From assembly GCA_034440575.1 (NCBI GenBank), contig JAOTOL010001139.1, forward strand, positions 176,001 to 240,000: 64,000 nucleotides of DNA, read 5' to 3'. The translations under genes were made by a program, and so were the position numbers. Below are positions 1 to 12,011 of this stretch, one piece after another. The notes beneath the pieces were generated by a model. The model worked only from the letters and a program-made list of their open reading frames with translations, did no database searches and was not told where the DNA came from. Positions within the stretch are counted from its first letter, which is position 1, and each line of letters starts with the position of its first letter. This DNA comes from Imbricaverruca yamaguchii (lineage: Eukaryota > Arthropoda > Thecostraca > Neoverrucidae).

Positions 1-1548
1 TTGCCTTGTGATAGTAGCTTTACGCTTAGACGCGGCGAGCCACGGGCGGTGGTGCGCGCCCCACCTAGTCGTTGACGGCGGGGATTTTGTGATAGTAACC
101 CAGAGGATGCTCAAACTTGGAGAGAACGCGTTGTTTAGAAGCTGATGGCTGGGTATTGTACACATGTATGCGTGACATTCCTGTGTACCCTGCTAATCTC
201 ACATTGTTAACCCGGAGGCAGTAGGGACGATGTCCTTTTCGGTCAGTTTGTTCCTTGTACTCAGTCGTAAAGCGGCGGTCGGCGCTCAGTGAGCACCATT
301 AAAGTGCTGTACTGTATGGTACAGAGAATAGTACCGAGTACCCTTATTGTACATTGCTTTTTGCCAAAATGACACAAGCTGAAATTTGACAGTAATGTTT
401 GATGAAAGTTCAAATGTAGGTAAGCCATTAGGTTCTGCGAGACAGCTACATGCTACTTTTATATCGTTCAGTGGATATTTGCTTTGAAAATAATAATTTG
501 TACACCCAGGCAAGCATGTGAACTTTTGCTTTTTCATTCACTATTTAACCTGCACTATATAGTTGGCAGTGATTTCTTCAAAACATGTCCTGTCAGAGTC
601 AGTGGCGTCTTCACCAAGGGTGCCGTGACATCCGTAAAAAAAGTAATCCTGACCGGATTAGGAGCACAGGATTATCATTCAGCCTTAACACAACATACCC
701 ATAAATAGCGCTGATGCGGCATGATTATGAAAGGCCTTGGGTATTGGGTATAAACGCACCGGCAGAAGGCCTCGCATGGATATAAGATGCTCGTCTTGGT
801 TGTAGGAGGCCCATATGTAGGATTGGAGACCCCTAAAACATGGAGGGCCCTTGGCCAAAGTGGTCCACCAGTAAAAATTCCTTAGACGAGGCCCTGCCCT
901 AAACGGAAAGGTACAGTCATTCGGCGTTTAAGAAGCGCTGTAAACAACACTAGTGCGCCAAGATACATGTTTTACATATTTGCTACCATATGCTAGGAGA
1001 AGTGCTTTCCTTCATTCTGGTTCATTTATTAATGCGGAAAAATCCATTGACTGGGGCCCGACAGGTCTCGAAAGTGGGCCCGGCAGGTCTCAAAACTGGG
1101 GTCAACCCCCCAGCTCTGCAGGCTAGGGGGGGGGTCGCGACCCCCCCCCCACCAACGCTCCTGCTCATGGCTCCCCTGCCGGTAAGTACGCACGGGATTC
1201 AGAGAACAGTGGAAGTTCGGCAGTCGACATCCACGCAGACCCCAGTTGGTACGAAACGGGATAGCATTATCTATGAACTTCGATCCCAGTTTACCCTGCC
1301 TTGTAGTTTATCCCCGCTGTTTATGGGGAGGGGTGTCTAGTTACGGCGCGTAAACCGACCGGGCTGACTCAAGCAGGCGCGATAAGATAAGGGATCCCCT
1401 CATGAAACCGTGAGCGTGGAATCGGAATCATGTGCTCAGTCTACGCCAGGCACGAGGTGAAGAGGTCTGGTTCTTAACAAAGTGAAAAGGTGCTGGCTTA
1501 TCCTGGTATTTCGCAAGGCCGGAGCAATGCCGCCCCGGTTTCATACAG
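1..1548. other. Unassigned DNA before the first SINE
   Basis: I see no gene here. Around 1060-1150 there is a G-run and C-run rich stretch of the kind found near the ends of degraded non-autonomous elements in this window, but I could not find paired termini. The short open frames have no recognisable protein pattern. Confidence 0.5.
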
Positions 1549-1906
1549 CCCCGGTAGCTCAGTTGGTTAGAGCGCTGGCCTGCACTGGTCTCCCCTGTCC
1601 TCGCAACACAGGGTTCGAGTCGCTTCGCGCGCTCGCATTTAGCCCCAGTCGCATAGGCCGGAAGTGTCAGTTGGCAGCTGGCCCGATAAGGCCGGGGACG
1701 AGCTACCGGGCGGCCGTGTCGGTGTATTGACGGCACGTTAAACTTTCGATCAAAATTCTGCCGTTGAACAGGAATTTGTGGATCGGGTGGTGGGGCCAGG
1801 GTTCACGCAACAAACTCTGCTTAGCAATAGAACCCTGGTTCCTAAAGCCACCCCAGCAACAACCCGGACTAAATTCATTTTACTAAATAAAACTAAATTC
1901 AATACA
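1549..1906 (+). mobile_element. tRNA-derived SINE, copy 1
   Basis: The head contains an A-box-like TAGCTCAGTTGGTTAGAGCG and a B-box-like GGTTCGAGTCG, the internal RNA polymerase III promoter of a tRNA-like transcript. It is followed by a body of about 230 bp shared with copies near 6.9, 43.6 and 46.8 kb, and by an A/T-rich tail near 1870-1906. SINEs encode no protein and move using LINE enzymes. The body contains the shared block TGGCCCGATAAGGCC. The copy looks full length. The 3' boundary is approximate because the tail grades into AT-rich DNA. Confidence 0.85.
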
Positions 1907-2118
1907 ACTAAAGGTGTCAGGCCACCATCTGAGCAACTGGTCGAACTGGTGAATGACAGTAGAATTCAGAACGACGTTTTCCTGTGCACGAACTGCATTG
2001 GAAGGTTGCTTAAGGATCCTAAAAATATCCCAATGCAAGAGGTATCGCCGGTTCAGCTAAGTGACTCCAGCAGCCAAACTTCCAGCGGAAATGCGTCAAG
2101 TCCTGTGTCTGGCGAGAA

Positions 2119-2126
2119 TTGCGCAT
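2119..2126. repeat. 8-bp target site duplication, left
   Basis: TTGCGCAT lies immediately outside the left terminus TAGGGTGTGTC and is repeated exactly at 4706-4713. It fits the nTnnnnAn pattern described for hAT insertions. Confidence 0.85.
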
Positions 2127-2421
2127 TAGGGTGTGTCGGCTGAACGGTTTTTCTTATGCATAGTGAAATTATCGTGCAGATCACCTAAAAAAACCCTGTG
2201 ATCGAAACTAAATCGAAATGAAACAATAAACAAAATATGCGACAGGCCGATAAAGAAACAAATTTGCCGGGCGCCCGGCGTTGAAGTCTCCAGTGATGGC
2301 GCTCCGTTGCGATTGGCATCTAACACCAGGCGTCGGCTGCCGTCGGAGCGCCGCCGCGTCGCTGTGACGAAAAAGGCGGCAGTCGGTGCTGTGGATGACT
2401 TATGAATGGATTCTGGTAATT
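2127..2421 (+). repeat. Left terminal inverted repeat
   Basis: About 295 bp that match the reverse complement of 4400-4705 with scattered substitutions and one short length difference near 2143-2160. The inner limit is the shared GAATGGATTCTGGT. Confidence 0.8.
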
Positions 2422-2956
2422 AAAAAACAGATCAGGGGAGCCGGGATATATCTGATTGTAAAGATTAAACTTCACTGAAGGACTGATCGCTCCACTTTCC
2501 TTTGTCTGTGCTCCACCTTTCACAGTGCTATGAATCATCATTCGAATAAATTGCGTACGCACTAACGACACAGAATAGCTTCGCATGCCATACATCCCTG
2601 TTTTATTAGTCAATCCAAGTCTCCTGTTCCATTTCGTTACTCAAGTTTCAAGGGAAACTGGGATTATCAGCAGTAGGGACAACCTACTAACGAGGGCGAC
2701 ACGAGCCGGCGGCGATCGTCGCATGGCGCGGGGGAGGGGCTGGGATGGGGCGGGAGACGGCCGGCGCACGGTGAGGGTAGAGAACACAAAGAGCGAGACA
2801 GGGCAGGGGAGGGGAGGGGCGCCGAGACAAGGCAGTCGGCGGCGGAGACCCGGCGGGACGGCCCGAAAAAGAGTGGTTTGGTGTCTGCAAGTTGTGCCCA
2901 CTGCCTGTGAAGTGTGATATTACCTGCGTCGGTGTGATCGGGGTAAGAGTTCGAAC

Positions 2957-4318
2957 ATGAAGACCCGCGCTTCCACCAAAGGGCTTTTGGTTCCTTCTGA
3001 ACTAAAAACAAACCGACTGCCAACGAGAATTGACGTTCTGAATTACTTGAGTAAAGTGAATAGAGACTAATGCGTTGCGAACAAAAGGTTGAAAGAGAGG
3101 CTAGCACCCCATATACAGTTTGTCGCGGAAAGTGTGATGAAAATGTGGTGCTGCGAAGGAATATCAGTTGTTGGGAGGGCCCGAGTCGAACATATGGTTC
3201 GAGAATGCCGCGATCGCTACTTGCGATACATGAAAACTGCTGGAAAGAAGTCGGCATCACCAGGTGTACGTCCGTCTGGTGATGAGTGGTTTGGAAAATT
3301 GTTTGATATAGCCCGCTGCAAATGTGCTGATATCGATAGCTGCAAATGTGCGATGGCCGATAAAGTGCCACGAATGGAGTTTCCCTTTGTCCAAGACCAG
3401 AGAGGACCTCGCTAAATGCAAAGCGGCACCGCAGATATCCGGGAAACCACTCGTCGACGCGCCATGGACGAAAGGAGGCGTCTGACCGCCGAGAGAGTCA
3501 CATCACCACAACCGGGACCTTCGGGAATGGCCCAGCTAGATTCTAATTCAGACCAATATTCCCCCACAGATTCATCATCGCTCACATCTGTAGTCAATGA
3601 GGCAGTGTATATGGTGAACAGTAACACAGACGAACTGCTAAATACGGCTCTAGCAGCAGATCGGTACGGAGTGTCTAATCGTGCGTGTGCTGCGATCATA
3701 AACGCTTTCCAAGTGGACATTGGTCGGATCACTTCTGACGATATGGACTGCATAGTGGATAGCAAAAAAGTATGGCGAGCAAGGGATCGGATTAGAAGAG
3801 AGGTAGTAGCCCAGAGCCATGAGGATCATTCAGGTCGTGTATCTGGTCTCTACTTCGACGGTAGAAAAGACGACACGCTTATGACAGCCAGTTCAAAGAA
3901 GACGGAAGCGCACATTGTGGTTGTATCCGAGCCAGACAGTGCATATTTAGGACATTTTACCCCACAGACTGGGAAAGCGGAGGACATTTTTCAGGACCTG
4001 AACGCCGTGGCATATGAGTTTGGTGCGGATGTTTCTGTGCTTGGCTGTGACGGCACGAGAGTTAATACTGGCCAAAAAGGTGGTGTTATCCGTTTGTTTG
4101 AGCTCGGACAAAAACGCCCCGTCCACTGGTTTGTGTGCCAACTTCATGCAAATTAACTTAATCTTCGTGCAGTATTTAGCCAGTTAGATGGAGTCACAAC
4201 AGGACCTAAGTCGTTTAGTGGGCTGATTGGCCGGGCTGCTGCAGTCGCAGTAGAAACCTTGCCAGTGGTCGATTTTGAGCCAATCGATGGCGGAAATGTT
4301 TCAGAAATGACGCAGTAG
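2957..4318 (+). pseudogene. Broken transposase of the 2.1-4.7 kb element
   Basis: One reading frame runs from an ATG at 2957 and is interrupted by stops at 3068, 3413, 4154 and 4316, yet the protein pattern continues in the same frame across the first three stops. Recognisable blocks are ERLAPHIQFVAESV, a cysteine cluster RCKCADIDSCKC near 3318-3350, AADRYGVSNRACAAI near 3655, LYFDGRKDD near 3850, LGCDGTRVNTGQKGG near 4040, and, after the third stop, LDGVTTGPKSFSG. I recognise this order of motifs from uncharacterised repeat proteins of invertebrates. Aspartates in FDGRK and GCDGT are plausible catalytic candidates, which is inference. The C-terminal part expected of a full transposase is missing because the right terminal repeat begins about 80 bp downstream. 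No frameshift is visible. Confidence 0.7.
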
Positions 4319-4399
4319 ATTCTCAGATTAAGCGACTGGTGCTTATCAAAAGCCTTTTACCCCACTAAACACTTTCATTGAGTTTTATTAATGAGCTTC

Positions 4400-4705
4400 A
4401 TCACCAGAATCCATTCATCAGTCATCCACAGCACAGACTGCCGTCTTTTTCGTCACAGCGCCGCGGCGGCGCTCCGACGGTGGCCGGACGCGTGGTGTTA
4501 GATGCCAATCGCAACGGAGCGCCATCACTGGAGACTTCAACGCCGGGCGCCCGGCAAATTTGTTTCTTTATCGGCCTGTCGCATAATTTGTTTATTGTTT
4601 GATTTCGATTTGGTTTCGACCACAGGTTCTTTTTAGGCGATCTGCACGATAATTTCACTAAGCAAAGTGCAATTTCCAAAAAAAGGTCCTTCGTGACACA
4701 CCCTA
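4400..4705 (-). repeat. Right terminal inverted repeat
   Basis: Inverted copy of the left arm, ending GACACACCCTA. It is followed at once by the second TTGCGCAT. Confidence 0.8.
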
Positions 4706-4713
4706 TTGCGCAT
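4706..4713. repeat. 8-bp target site duplication, right
   Basis: Exact second copy of TTGCGCAT, directly after the element end. Confidence 0.85.
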
Positions 4714-4831
4714 CCTTGGGTGAAACGGGCCATGCAACAAGCTGTCTTGCCGCCGACGTGACCTTACCCATCCTAGGCTTATCGCCGTTGAGGACAAGTG
4801 ACTTCTTATATATCTTATATTCCATTGGCTT

Positions 4832-4835
<4 letters not shown>

Positions 4836-4905
<70 letters not shown>
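4836..4905. repeat. TA dinucleotide microsatellite
   Basis: An uninterrupted TA run of about 70 bp. The open frames reading Ile-Tyr repeats across it are artefacts. Confidence 0.95.
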
Positions 4906-4909
<4 letters not shown>

Positions 4910-6895
4910 ATATAATGAATTACTTGCTTGTTGTATGCATTGCTTAATAATTGGTGGTCAGATGTTCGAGTAAAGATACATCAACCTCTATACCTCTTTG
5001 GTATAGAGTGGTTTAGGTATGATGTGAAGTATGTCAGCTCTGTCAAGTTCGTCTTTGTCAGCTCTCAGGAAGTGAAAGGAGTAGCGTCTTATCTCCGACA
5101 GCGATTCTCGAGAGCAGTTATGGTGAAAGGTACACAGCGGTTCCACAGATTATCGCCCTCAGATATCACGTCCATCGCGGTGCATGAATGCTCCAGTGAC
5201 CCGGGACGCGTCATGAGGGTGAGCAAGAAGTGAAGTGTTATGAGAGAACGCTATCCCTCTGGACCGTACATGTGCAATGGTGCATACTCGTGCACTATGC
5301 AGTAAACAACAAAATCGCTCATTTGCCAACATATGTGTGTGCGTGTGTGAGCAGGAAAAGGTATCAGGACTACGGTCGTAATTAGCGTCTCTGCCTGTGG
5401 TTTTTATGCTCTTAATATACGAAGGAAACTAGTGCATCATGAACTAGTACATTAATTATGTATATTTGTTGGTGGTCGCATTGCATGTACAAAGTGTGAC
5501 AAGTTCACAGGTCTCAATGTGTTTGTGAAATATAGTTCTGCTCAGTGAACTATGCAAAAAGTGAGCACGTTTGTGTTTAATTTAATTACGTCGTCAACCT
5601 GATGATTTGCAAAAATGGCATCTCCTCGTTGTTTCGTCAGAAAATTAACCTGGAATAGAGTGTCGAGATTTGAGTTCTCTTGCGTTGAAGCAGCGAATTT
5701 GCGGTCATAGTGTTCATGTCTAGCTTTCTGAAGCGGACTCAAACTTAGAAAAATGGCAACCATTCATCCCCTATGCGTAATATCTTTAAACGATGTGTGC
5801 TGTTGCCTATATCAGCCATGCTTGGTCAAAATACGTCTGCGCTGGACATGTGAAGCAAGTGACTTAGCAACACATGTTAAATGTATCGGTACCATACTTG
5901 GTATTGTACGCTTCAGAGGCACCGGCGAGACAAAGCTTACTGAATAGCCAGCCAATTTAGGCGTCTTTTTCGCTTAGGTCACCCAATATTTGTTTCAGAA
6001 ACTAATCTTAGGCTTATAATATACATTGTTTTCTTATAGGGAAGATAATTAATGAGGGTTTCGTTTTATATGAATAATTATATCAATATCGTTGTACTAG
6101 GAGTCACCACAGGTAACTTTACACGAGGTCACGGGGTCACATTTTAAAAATGTCCACAAAACAAAAACTGATCCAGGAATCGAAAGACGTGTTCATTGCC
6201 ATTCCAACGATAGATAGTTCTATTATTTACATCCACATTACACTAAGATATCGGCTCTCGAAGTTTGACTTTCAGTGCAAACTTTAAAAAACGCCGCAAG
6301 CTATAATTCGTGAACCACAGCTCCGATTGACTTGAAACGATCAAGAATCGTTTCAGGGCCTCAGATAACCCTGTATATCAATGCTCACCAAAATCTGAGA
6401 TATGAGGGTGTTCATTTTGAAAGTTCGTGTTCGAGATATGGTGGACGGCACCACCTCCAGGGCACAGCCTACTAATGTCGTCGGGCTCGAAAAATTAACC
6501 ACCTTTCCTGTTCAATTCCTGTTCATGGAGGTACGTGGCCGGGGCATTTTCCACTAACACCTCGAAAGACGTCATTAAGTGGTGACGACAGAGGGAAGAT
6601 AGCGCCTTACCCACCCGTCAACAAACACCAGCGACACGACAAGGCCGCATCTTGCCGTAATTCTAACACGCATTGTACACCGTAATATCGTTACAAATGT
6701 CAAATGTGACGAATGTGCCTTGTTGTTTTCTCCCAACAAAGTGCTCCCAAACGACACCCATATGGAATAACTTCTACAATACATACCTCAAACTTCAGCA
6801 TAAATGCAGGTCCCTGACCTATATGTGGCCACCGTAACCTCTGATGTCATTATGTCTGATATAATCCAGATCTATCAGCAAAGACCCTTAAAAAG
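4906..6895. other. Unassigned DNA
   Basis: I see no gene, element terminus or structured repeat in this moderately AT-rich stretch. The open frames are short and lack protein-like pattern. Confidence 0.5.
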
Positions 6896-7228
6896 CCGCC
6901 CTGGTAGCTTTGTTGGTTAGAGCGCTGGCCTGCACCGGTCTCCCCTGTATTGGAAACACAGGGTTCGAGTCGCTTCGCGCGCTCGCATTTAGCCCCCGGC
7001 CGGGAGTGTCAGTTGGCAGCTGGCCCGATAAGGCCGGGGACGAGCTACCGGGCGGCCGTGTCGGTGCATTGGCGGCACGCTAAACTTTCGGTCTAAATTC
7101 TGCCGTTGAACTGGAGCTCATGGATCGGGTGGTGGGGCCAGGGTTCACGCAACAAGCTCTGCTTAGCAATAGAACCCTGGCTCCTCAAGCCGCCCCAGCA
7201 ACAACTCGGATCAAAAAAAAAAAAAAAA
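6896..7228 (+). mobile_element. tRNA-derived SINE, copy 2
   Basis: The same family as the copy at 1549. The A-box region is slightly altered (TAGCTTTGTTGGTTAGAGCG), the B box GGTTCGAGTCG is kept, and the copy ends in a run of about 16 A residues at 7213-7228, showing insertion through an RNA intermediate. Compared with copy 1 it lacks a short segment of the body after TTAGCCCC. Confidence 0.88.
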
Positions 7229-8430
7229 TTGGACACATGCCTACCACTTCTACGATTCACACAAATCTACCAAATTGAGGTTAGGTCGAGGGCCCACATT
7301 TGACATGTTTTACATCTGGTGTACGTGACAATATCATCATTGTGATCTGTGGACAGGTAGTTTTTTTTTTAAAGCATGCATTTTGGCCATGCTCAAGTCA
7401 CATCAAATATCGCTACCTGCAAGCAAATTTCCATCATTCAAAACACAAAACAAAAGCTGCTACAGTTACCTAAAAGTATCATGCCCTGTATTTTGTGACC
7501 CATTTACTCTAGAAGCTAAGCATCTCAGAATCGTAATCTGGGCAGTTGATACTGGGCAGTGTACCCGATTTTGTAAAAATCGGAAAGGGTGTGGTGAACA
7601 TTTTTAGGTCTACCTTGATGATTTATCTTGGAACAGCGTCACATGCAGTCCAGTGTCGTAATGCTATGCGATGCTGCGCTTTACCGTCAACACTGCAAGC
7701 TGTGCCGGGCGGGTATCGTCGCCAGAGGCGGATACAGGGGTGGGGCGCACTGGGCTCATGTGAGCCCCCGTCATCATGGAAAGATGACGCCACTTCGGCG
7801 GGGACAGGCGCCCTTTGAGGAAGGCTGGCGTGCTCGCGCGCAACCATCCCCTCTCCAGTTCGACTTATTTTTAATCAGACGTAGGAGGCGGAGTCTTTCC
7901 GGAGGAAAATACGCCCCTTCGAGACGAAAAGGGGCCTTGGTTTCAGCATAATCAAGTGCAATCCCTTCCCTCTCCCGCTCAACGAATTGTTCTGCCAGAG
8001 GCGATTCCGAGGAAGTATGCCACGCCCCCACGGAAATGTCTGGATTCGTCCCTAATTGTCACGCCCTCTTCGCGTGCGGTGGCTGTTGTGGAGTAGGTAG
8101 CCACGCTTCCGGTCATGGGCGGGAGGAAGGATATACATCGCCTTCCGCCGCGCGAGCGCCATGTCCCGACCGGGCAGGGGCGGAGGGCGAAGGTGATGAC
8201 AGGGGGCGCGGTCTCTGCGCTCACCGCGTTTCGTCGGCGTGCTGCATACAGGCAGCACGCCGACGGACCAGAAGCAGTCGGCGAGGCGCCGGTGTCAGCG
8301 AAGGGACGGGTCGGTGGACGCGCGCGCGCGCCCGCTGTGCTGCAGGAGCCACCACCGTGCTGATACGGCAGACGGCGTGCTGCTGTTGCGACATTGCGGA
8401 TGTGACGAATCGTCGGGGCGTCAGGAGCAG
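7229..8430. other. Unassigned DNA, GC-rich from about 7700
   Basis: The first half is AT-rich with nothing recognisable. From about 7700 the sequence becomes GC-rich, and overlapping open frames exist on both strands. None shows a domain, and composition alone explains their length. Confidence 0.4.
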
Positions 8431-8439
8431 TGGACGATT

Positions 8440-8760
8440 GAGGGACAGTGCCCGACGGTCGGCAGGGAGCGCCCGACGGTTGGGAGAGTGTGCCCCACGG
8501 TCGTCAGGGAGCGCCCGACGGTCGACAGGGGGTGCCGGACGGCCGGAAGACTGTGCCCGACGGTCGGGAAGAAGTGGCGAACATTCGTAACGAGTTTCCC
8601 CACGATCGTCAGGAAGTGGCCGACGGTCGGAGGACTGTGGCCGACGGTCGGGAAGTAGTGCCGAACATTCGTAACGAGTTTCCCCACGATCGTCAGGAAG
8701 TGGCCGACGGTCGGAGGACTGTGGCCGACGGTCGGGAAGTAGTGCCGAAGACTCGGTAAC
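8440..8760. repeat. GC-rich minisatellite
   Basis: Variants of a short unit built around CGACGGTCGG repeat across about 320 bp. A higher-order unit of about 110 bp (starting near AACATTCGTAACGAG) is present twice at roughly 8580-8690 and 8668-8760. The frames through it, which read Pro-Asp-Gly-Arg-like repeats, are by-products. Confidence 0.85.
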
Positions 8761-11356
8761 GAGTTGCCCTACGTTCGGAGGCAGTGCCAATACTTCTCCA
8801 TATCAGAGGATCTCACGTGAGTTTTCGCCAGTTGGCTGGGTGATGTGAATGGCACAATCTTCATGATACCCAGGCATTGCCAATGCTGTACCCGGCAGCG
8901 GAAGGCAAGAGGCGGCTTTACAGCGGCTTCTTGCTCCCAGGTCACATGGGGTCAGTAGCGAGATATAGCGCACAGACTTGGCATAATGATCAACATAAAT
9001 TAGGAGTTATCAATAATTATAACTATCAGAACACTTTCATTGGCAATAGTTTTTACTCGCGACGCTGTTGAAATGAGAAGAATTAAATTTGCAAATATCA
9101 GCAAGTAACAATACGTTTACCGGTCCACATAGAAACTGAACTCAAATCTACTTGCTCAATGCATGGATGCCAGAATACAAAATTAGCGCTACGGTTAAAT
9201 TATAGAGATATCCGGTTAGACCTCTTCCCGGGACAACAGGAAGTGCAATTACAACAAAACCATACTTCATAGATGTTGACGGAGGCGCTGCAGCCAGGGG
9301 TGGGGGTGGTGCAGTCCCTCCCATTAGCACCAAAAATACACTGGATCAGACAAGAAAATGTTCGACTTTCACCACAGAACACCCTTAATTTTCGGCGCGC
9401 TTCGAGCATCTAAAGCTCTACGTTAACAAAAATATCGTGTCGGTCCCCTTAGGATGACTCCGGCTGCGACACTGGATGTCAATCGATTTCTACACCAACA
9501 TCCATACCTGATACCCCTGGCATGTTCACACTGTCGAAAAATACATATTGGTACCAAAATTCATGAGTAGGACGTTTATGCACGGACAGACTTGTTTGGT
9601 TGTCACATACGAGAGTATTGGTTGGGTAATATACTATGGTTTAATTTAAATTATATCGGAAAACACTCAGTCGAAACTTCCTGTCTAAACAACAATTGGT
9701 TCTTGATGGGAAAGCGAAACAAACGTAATAGCTGACAAACTGATTACTTATTGGCATTAAGTGGCGCATGCCAATTTTAAGCTCATCTGAAATATGTTAG
9801 CACACAAAATGGCATCATTCACACTTGAAAGGATCTTGAGCGTCGTAGCATTGCGCAAATTGCTGCTGTAAAACCGCCGAAGTGCTTGTCCCGTCCTCCC
9901 CTGCTCTAATTGGACGACGTTAACAACTTGAACTAGGGCGCCCGTGCAGTTAGACAGCGGTTAATACACGCCGGTTGCATGCATCACCCGTCGCGGGCCC
10001 TCTGGGAAAATACTGACGTCACCAGACATGGCTGCTCCTTGCAGCAACAGGTGTCGGCCTTGGCCCATTTGCTACGCTGGCTGGGATGGCTGAACGGTGT
10101 TGGCGTACAGGACTGCCTGTCCGGCTGGGTGTTTACGGTCAGCGGACGACGGCCAGTCCCGCAGGGATAAAAAACCATCAAGTTGGTCGCCGACCAAACC
10201 GAAGCAATCGTGCGTGGTCTCCTACCCAAAAAGCGTACAAGGAGGTAAATGAGCAACATGAGCATGTGGCACCTTGCCTTCGAATAAAAATTCGTTGCTG
10301 CTCTTTGGTTGTCCTGCAATCATGAAGGACCGTACACACTTAAGATAAACCATGCATTAATTCCGACCAATATACCCAGCCCACTAGCAGTTAAAAAAAA
10401 CACGTTACATTGATTATGACAAAGAGCCTTCGACAGGCCCCATCTTATCGATGATAACAAAAACTAGCAACATATGGAATGTCGTGCCCAGCTAAATCCG
10501 CCTAAGGGGGCTGTAATAAATTAATTCAGAAATTTGTCATTTTCACTCTGGGGCGCCAGGACGCTTATCAGGGACGACTGGGGGTGGAGGTAGGGCGCCG
10601 AAGTTGAAAAATGCTGTACAGCATACAGTCTGTGTGCTTGGGGCACCCCAGACAGGTTCTGGAGAAGCTGGAACGACTTTATTTAGCACTGGGGCGCCTC
10701 CAATAGGTAAAGGGGTAAGCATTTAGTTTTATATCATGTGAATTACTATGCCAAAAATTCCATCACAAAATATTATGGTGAATTCAAACACAATTGGAAA
10801 TCATAAGTGGTGGGAAGGCACCTTTTTCAGAGTGTTATTGGTTCTACTAAGGTATGTGTTGTGGGCCATATGGAAGTTACACAAAAAGCTTGAGACCCAA
10901 AAATTGAGCAGGATTATTCAACCACGGAACCACAACAAAATACGTTGCACCGAAGTCGATTAGCACCTTATACGTCAAGTTGGGTCACACTTTTTTTTTG
11001 TCAATTTGGGTTTCCTAACCTAACCAACCATAGGGTCACAGGGTGAAATGCACACCAAAGGGGACAGAGCATGTTTAGCTGACTGTTGCAGATAAGAAGT
11101 ATGTGGCGCCACATATGTTGCAAACTTCCCTAATTTGGAGGAATGGGTTATTTATCCATCACATTATGAAGCTTAAATTGTATGGGAACTGGTACATCAC
11201 AAATCAAAGTTAAACAAACAAAAAAACTTTCCTAAACATAACACCACAAACTTTTCAGCAATAAAGTGTTCTGTTTACTGTCGGTAATAAAATGGAAATT
11301 TATGGAAACAGTGTGGTTTATAAAATGCATGTCCCCATAGTCTTGAAACCTTAGAA
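8761..11356. other. Unassigned DNA
   Basis: I see no gene. A G-rich block near 9295-9320 and another near 10550-10700 look like fragments of degraded repeats, without paired ends. Confidence 0.45.
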
Positions 11357-11960
11357 ACAGGTGAACCTAATACTGGATAACTACCATTGTTGCGATATTC
11401 GGCAGCACTGCGTTCCACAAATTTTGCAAAGAACAGATGAATGCACAGGCGCTGGAAAACATCTGGACAATCTATAAGTACCTGTGGACCTGGGCACTGC
11501 TGCAAATGTGTGATCAGCACTGGATGGACGTGCTGAGGCGGTGGTTGGCTGTTTGTTGTCACTGCATGCAGCGGTGGGAGCCAATGAGGGTCCGGGGAGA
11601 GCAGCCTACTCTTCCACACAGTGAGCAGGGTCACCAGATGCACTGGAGCAACCCATAACACTGAAAGAGGTGAAACTAATTCCTGGAGATCTACCATTAT
11701 TGCAATATTCAGCAGCACTGAGTTCCACAAATTGTGCAAAGAACAGATGAATGCATAGGCACTGGAAAACATCTGTACAATCGATAAATATCTGAGGATA
11801 TGTGCACTGCTGCAGATGTGCATTCAGCACTGGATGGATCCAGTGAAATTGTGGTTGTTTGGTCTGTCTGTTCACCGTCACTGCGCGTCGATGAGGGTGT
11901 GGGCAGAGGAGCCTCCACCCTTACACAGTGAGCAGTGTCACCAGATGGGCCTGCTTGAAG
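11357..11960. repeat. Tandem duplication of about 310 bp
   Basis: Two diverged copies lie head to tail, 11357-11656 and about 11667-11960. Shared blocks include CCACAAATTNTGCAAAGAAC, the CACTGGATGGA block and the CACAGTGAGCAG block. On the minus strand both copies keep open frames giving similar peptides (blocks such as IDCPDVFQRLCIHLFF and IDCTDVFQCLCIHLFF). I do not recognise the peptide. The repeat could be part of a larger unclassified element. Confidence 0.75.
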
Positions 11961-12011
11961 CACACACTATTGCAATCAGGAACAGTAAGAATAAAATTGC
12001 GCAATTTAGAT

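Larger units (their letters stand above)
2127..4705 (+). mobile_element. hAT-type DNA transposon with very long inverted termini
   Basis: The element starts TAGGGTGTGTC and ends with its reverse complement. Exact 8-bp direct repeats flank it. The ends are inverted copies over about 295-305 bp (2127-2421 and 4400-4705), including a GC palindrome GCCGGGCGCCCGGC in both arms. Between the arms are a GC-rich stretch near 2690-2880 and a decayed transposase frame. Terminal sequence and duplication length are seen directly. The hAT assignment rests on the YARNG-type terminus and the duplication pattern; a P-type 8-bp duplicating element is the alternative. The 3' end of the transposase appears to be lost, so this copy is probably non-autonomous. 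Confidence 0.8.

Noticed and set aside
1549..1640. A functional tRNA gene, also considered at 6896, 46770 and 47620
   Set aside because: Acceptor stems do not pair, and the first three continue into a shared SINE body with a tail.
2957..4318. Stop-codon reassignment, because the frame continues through TAA and TAG
   Set aside because: The interrupted frames belong to mobile elements, other elements are broken by TGA and frameshifts, and candidate exons do not use internal TAA or TAG; ordinary decay is enough.
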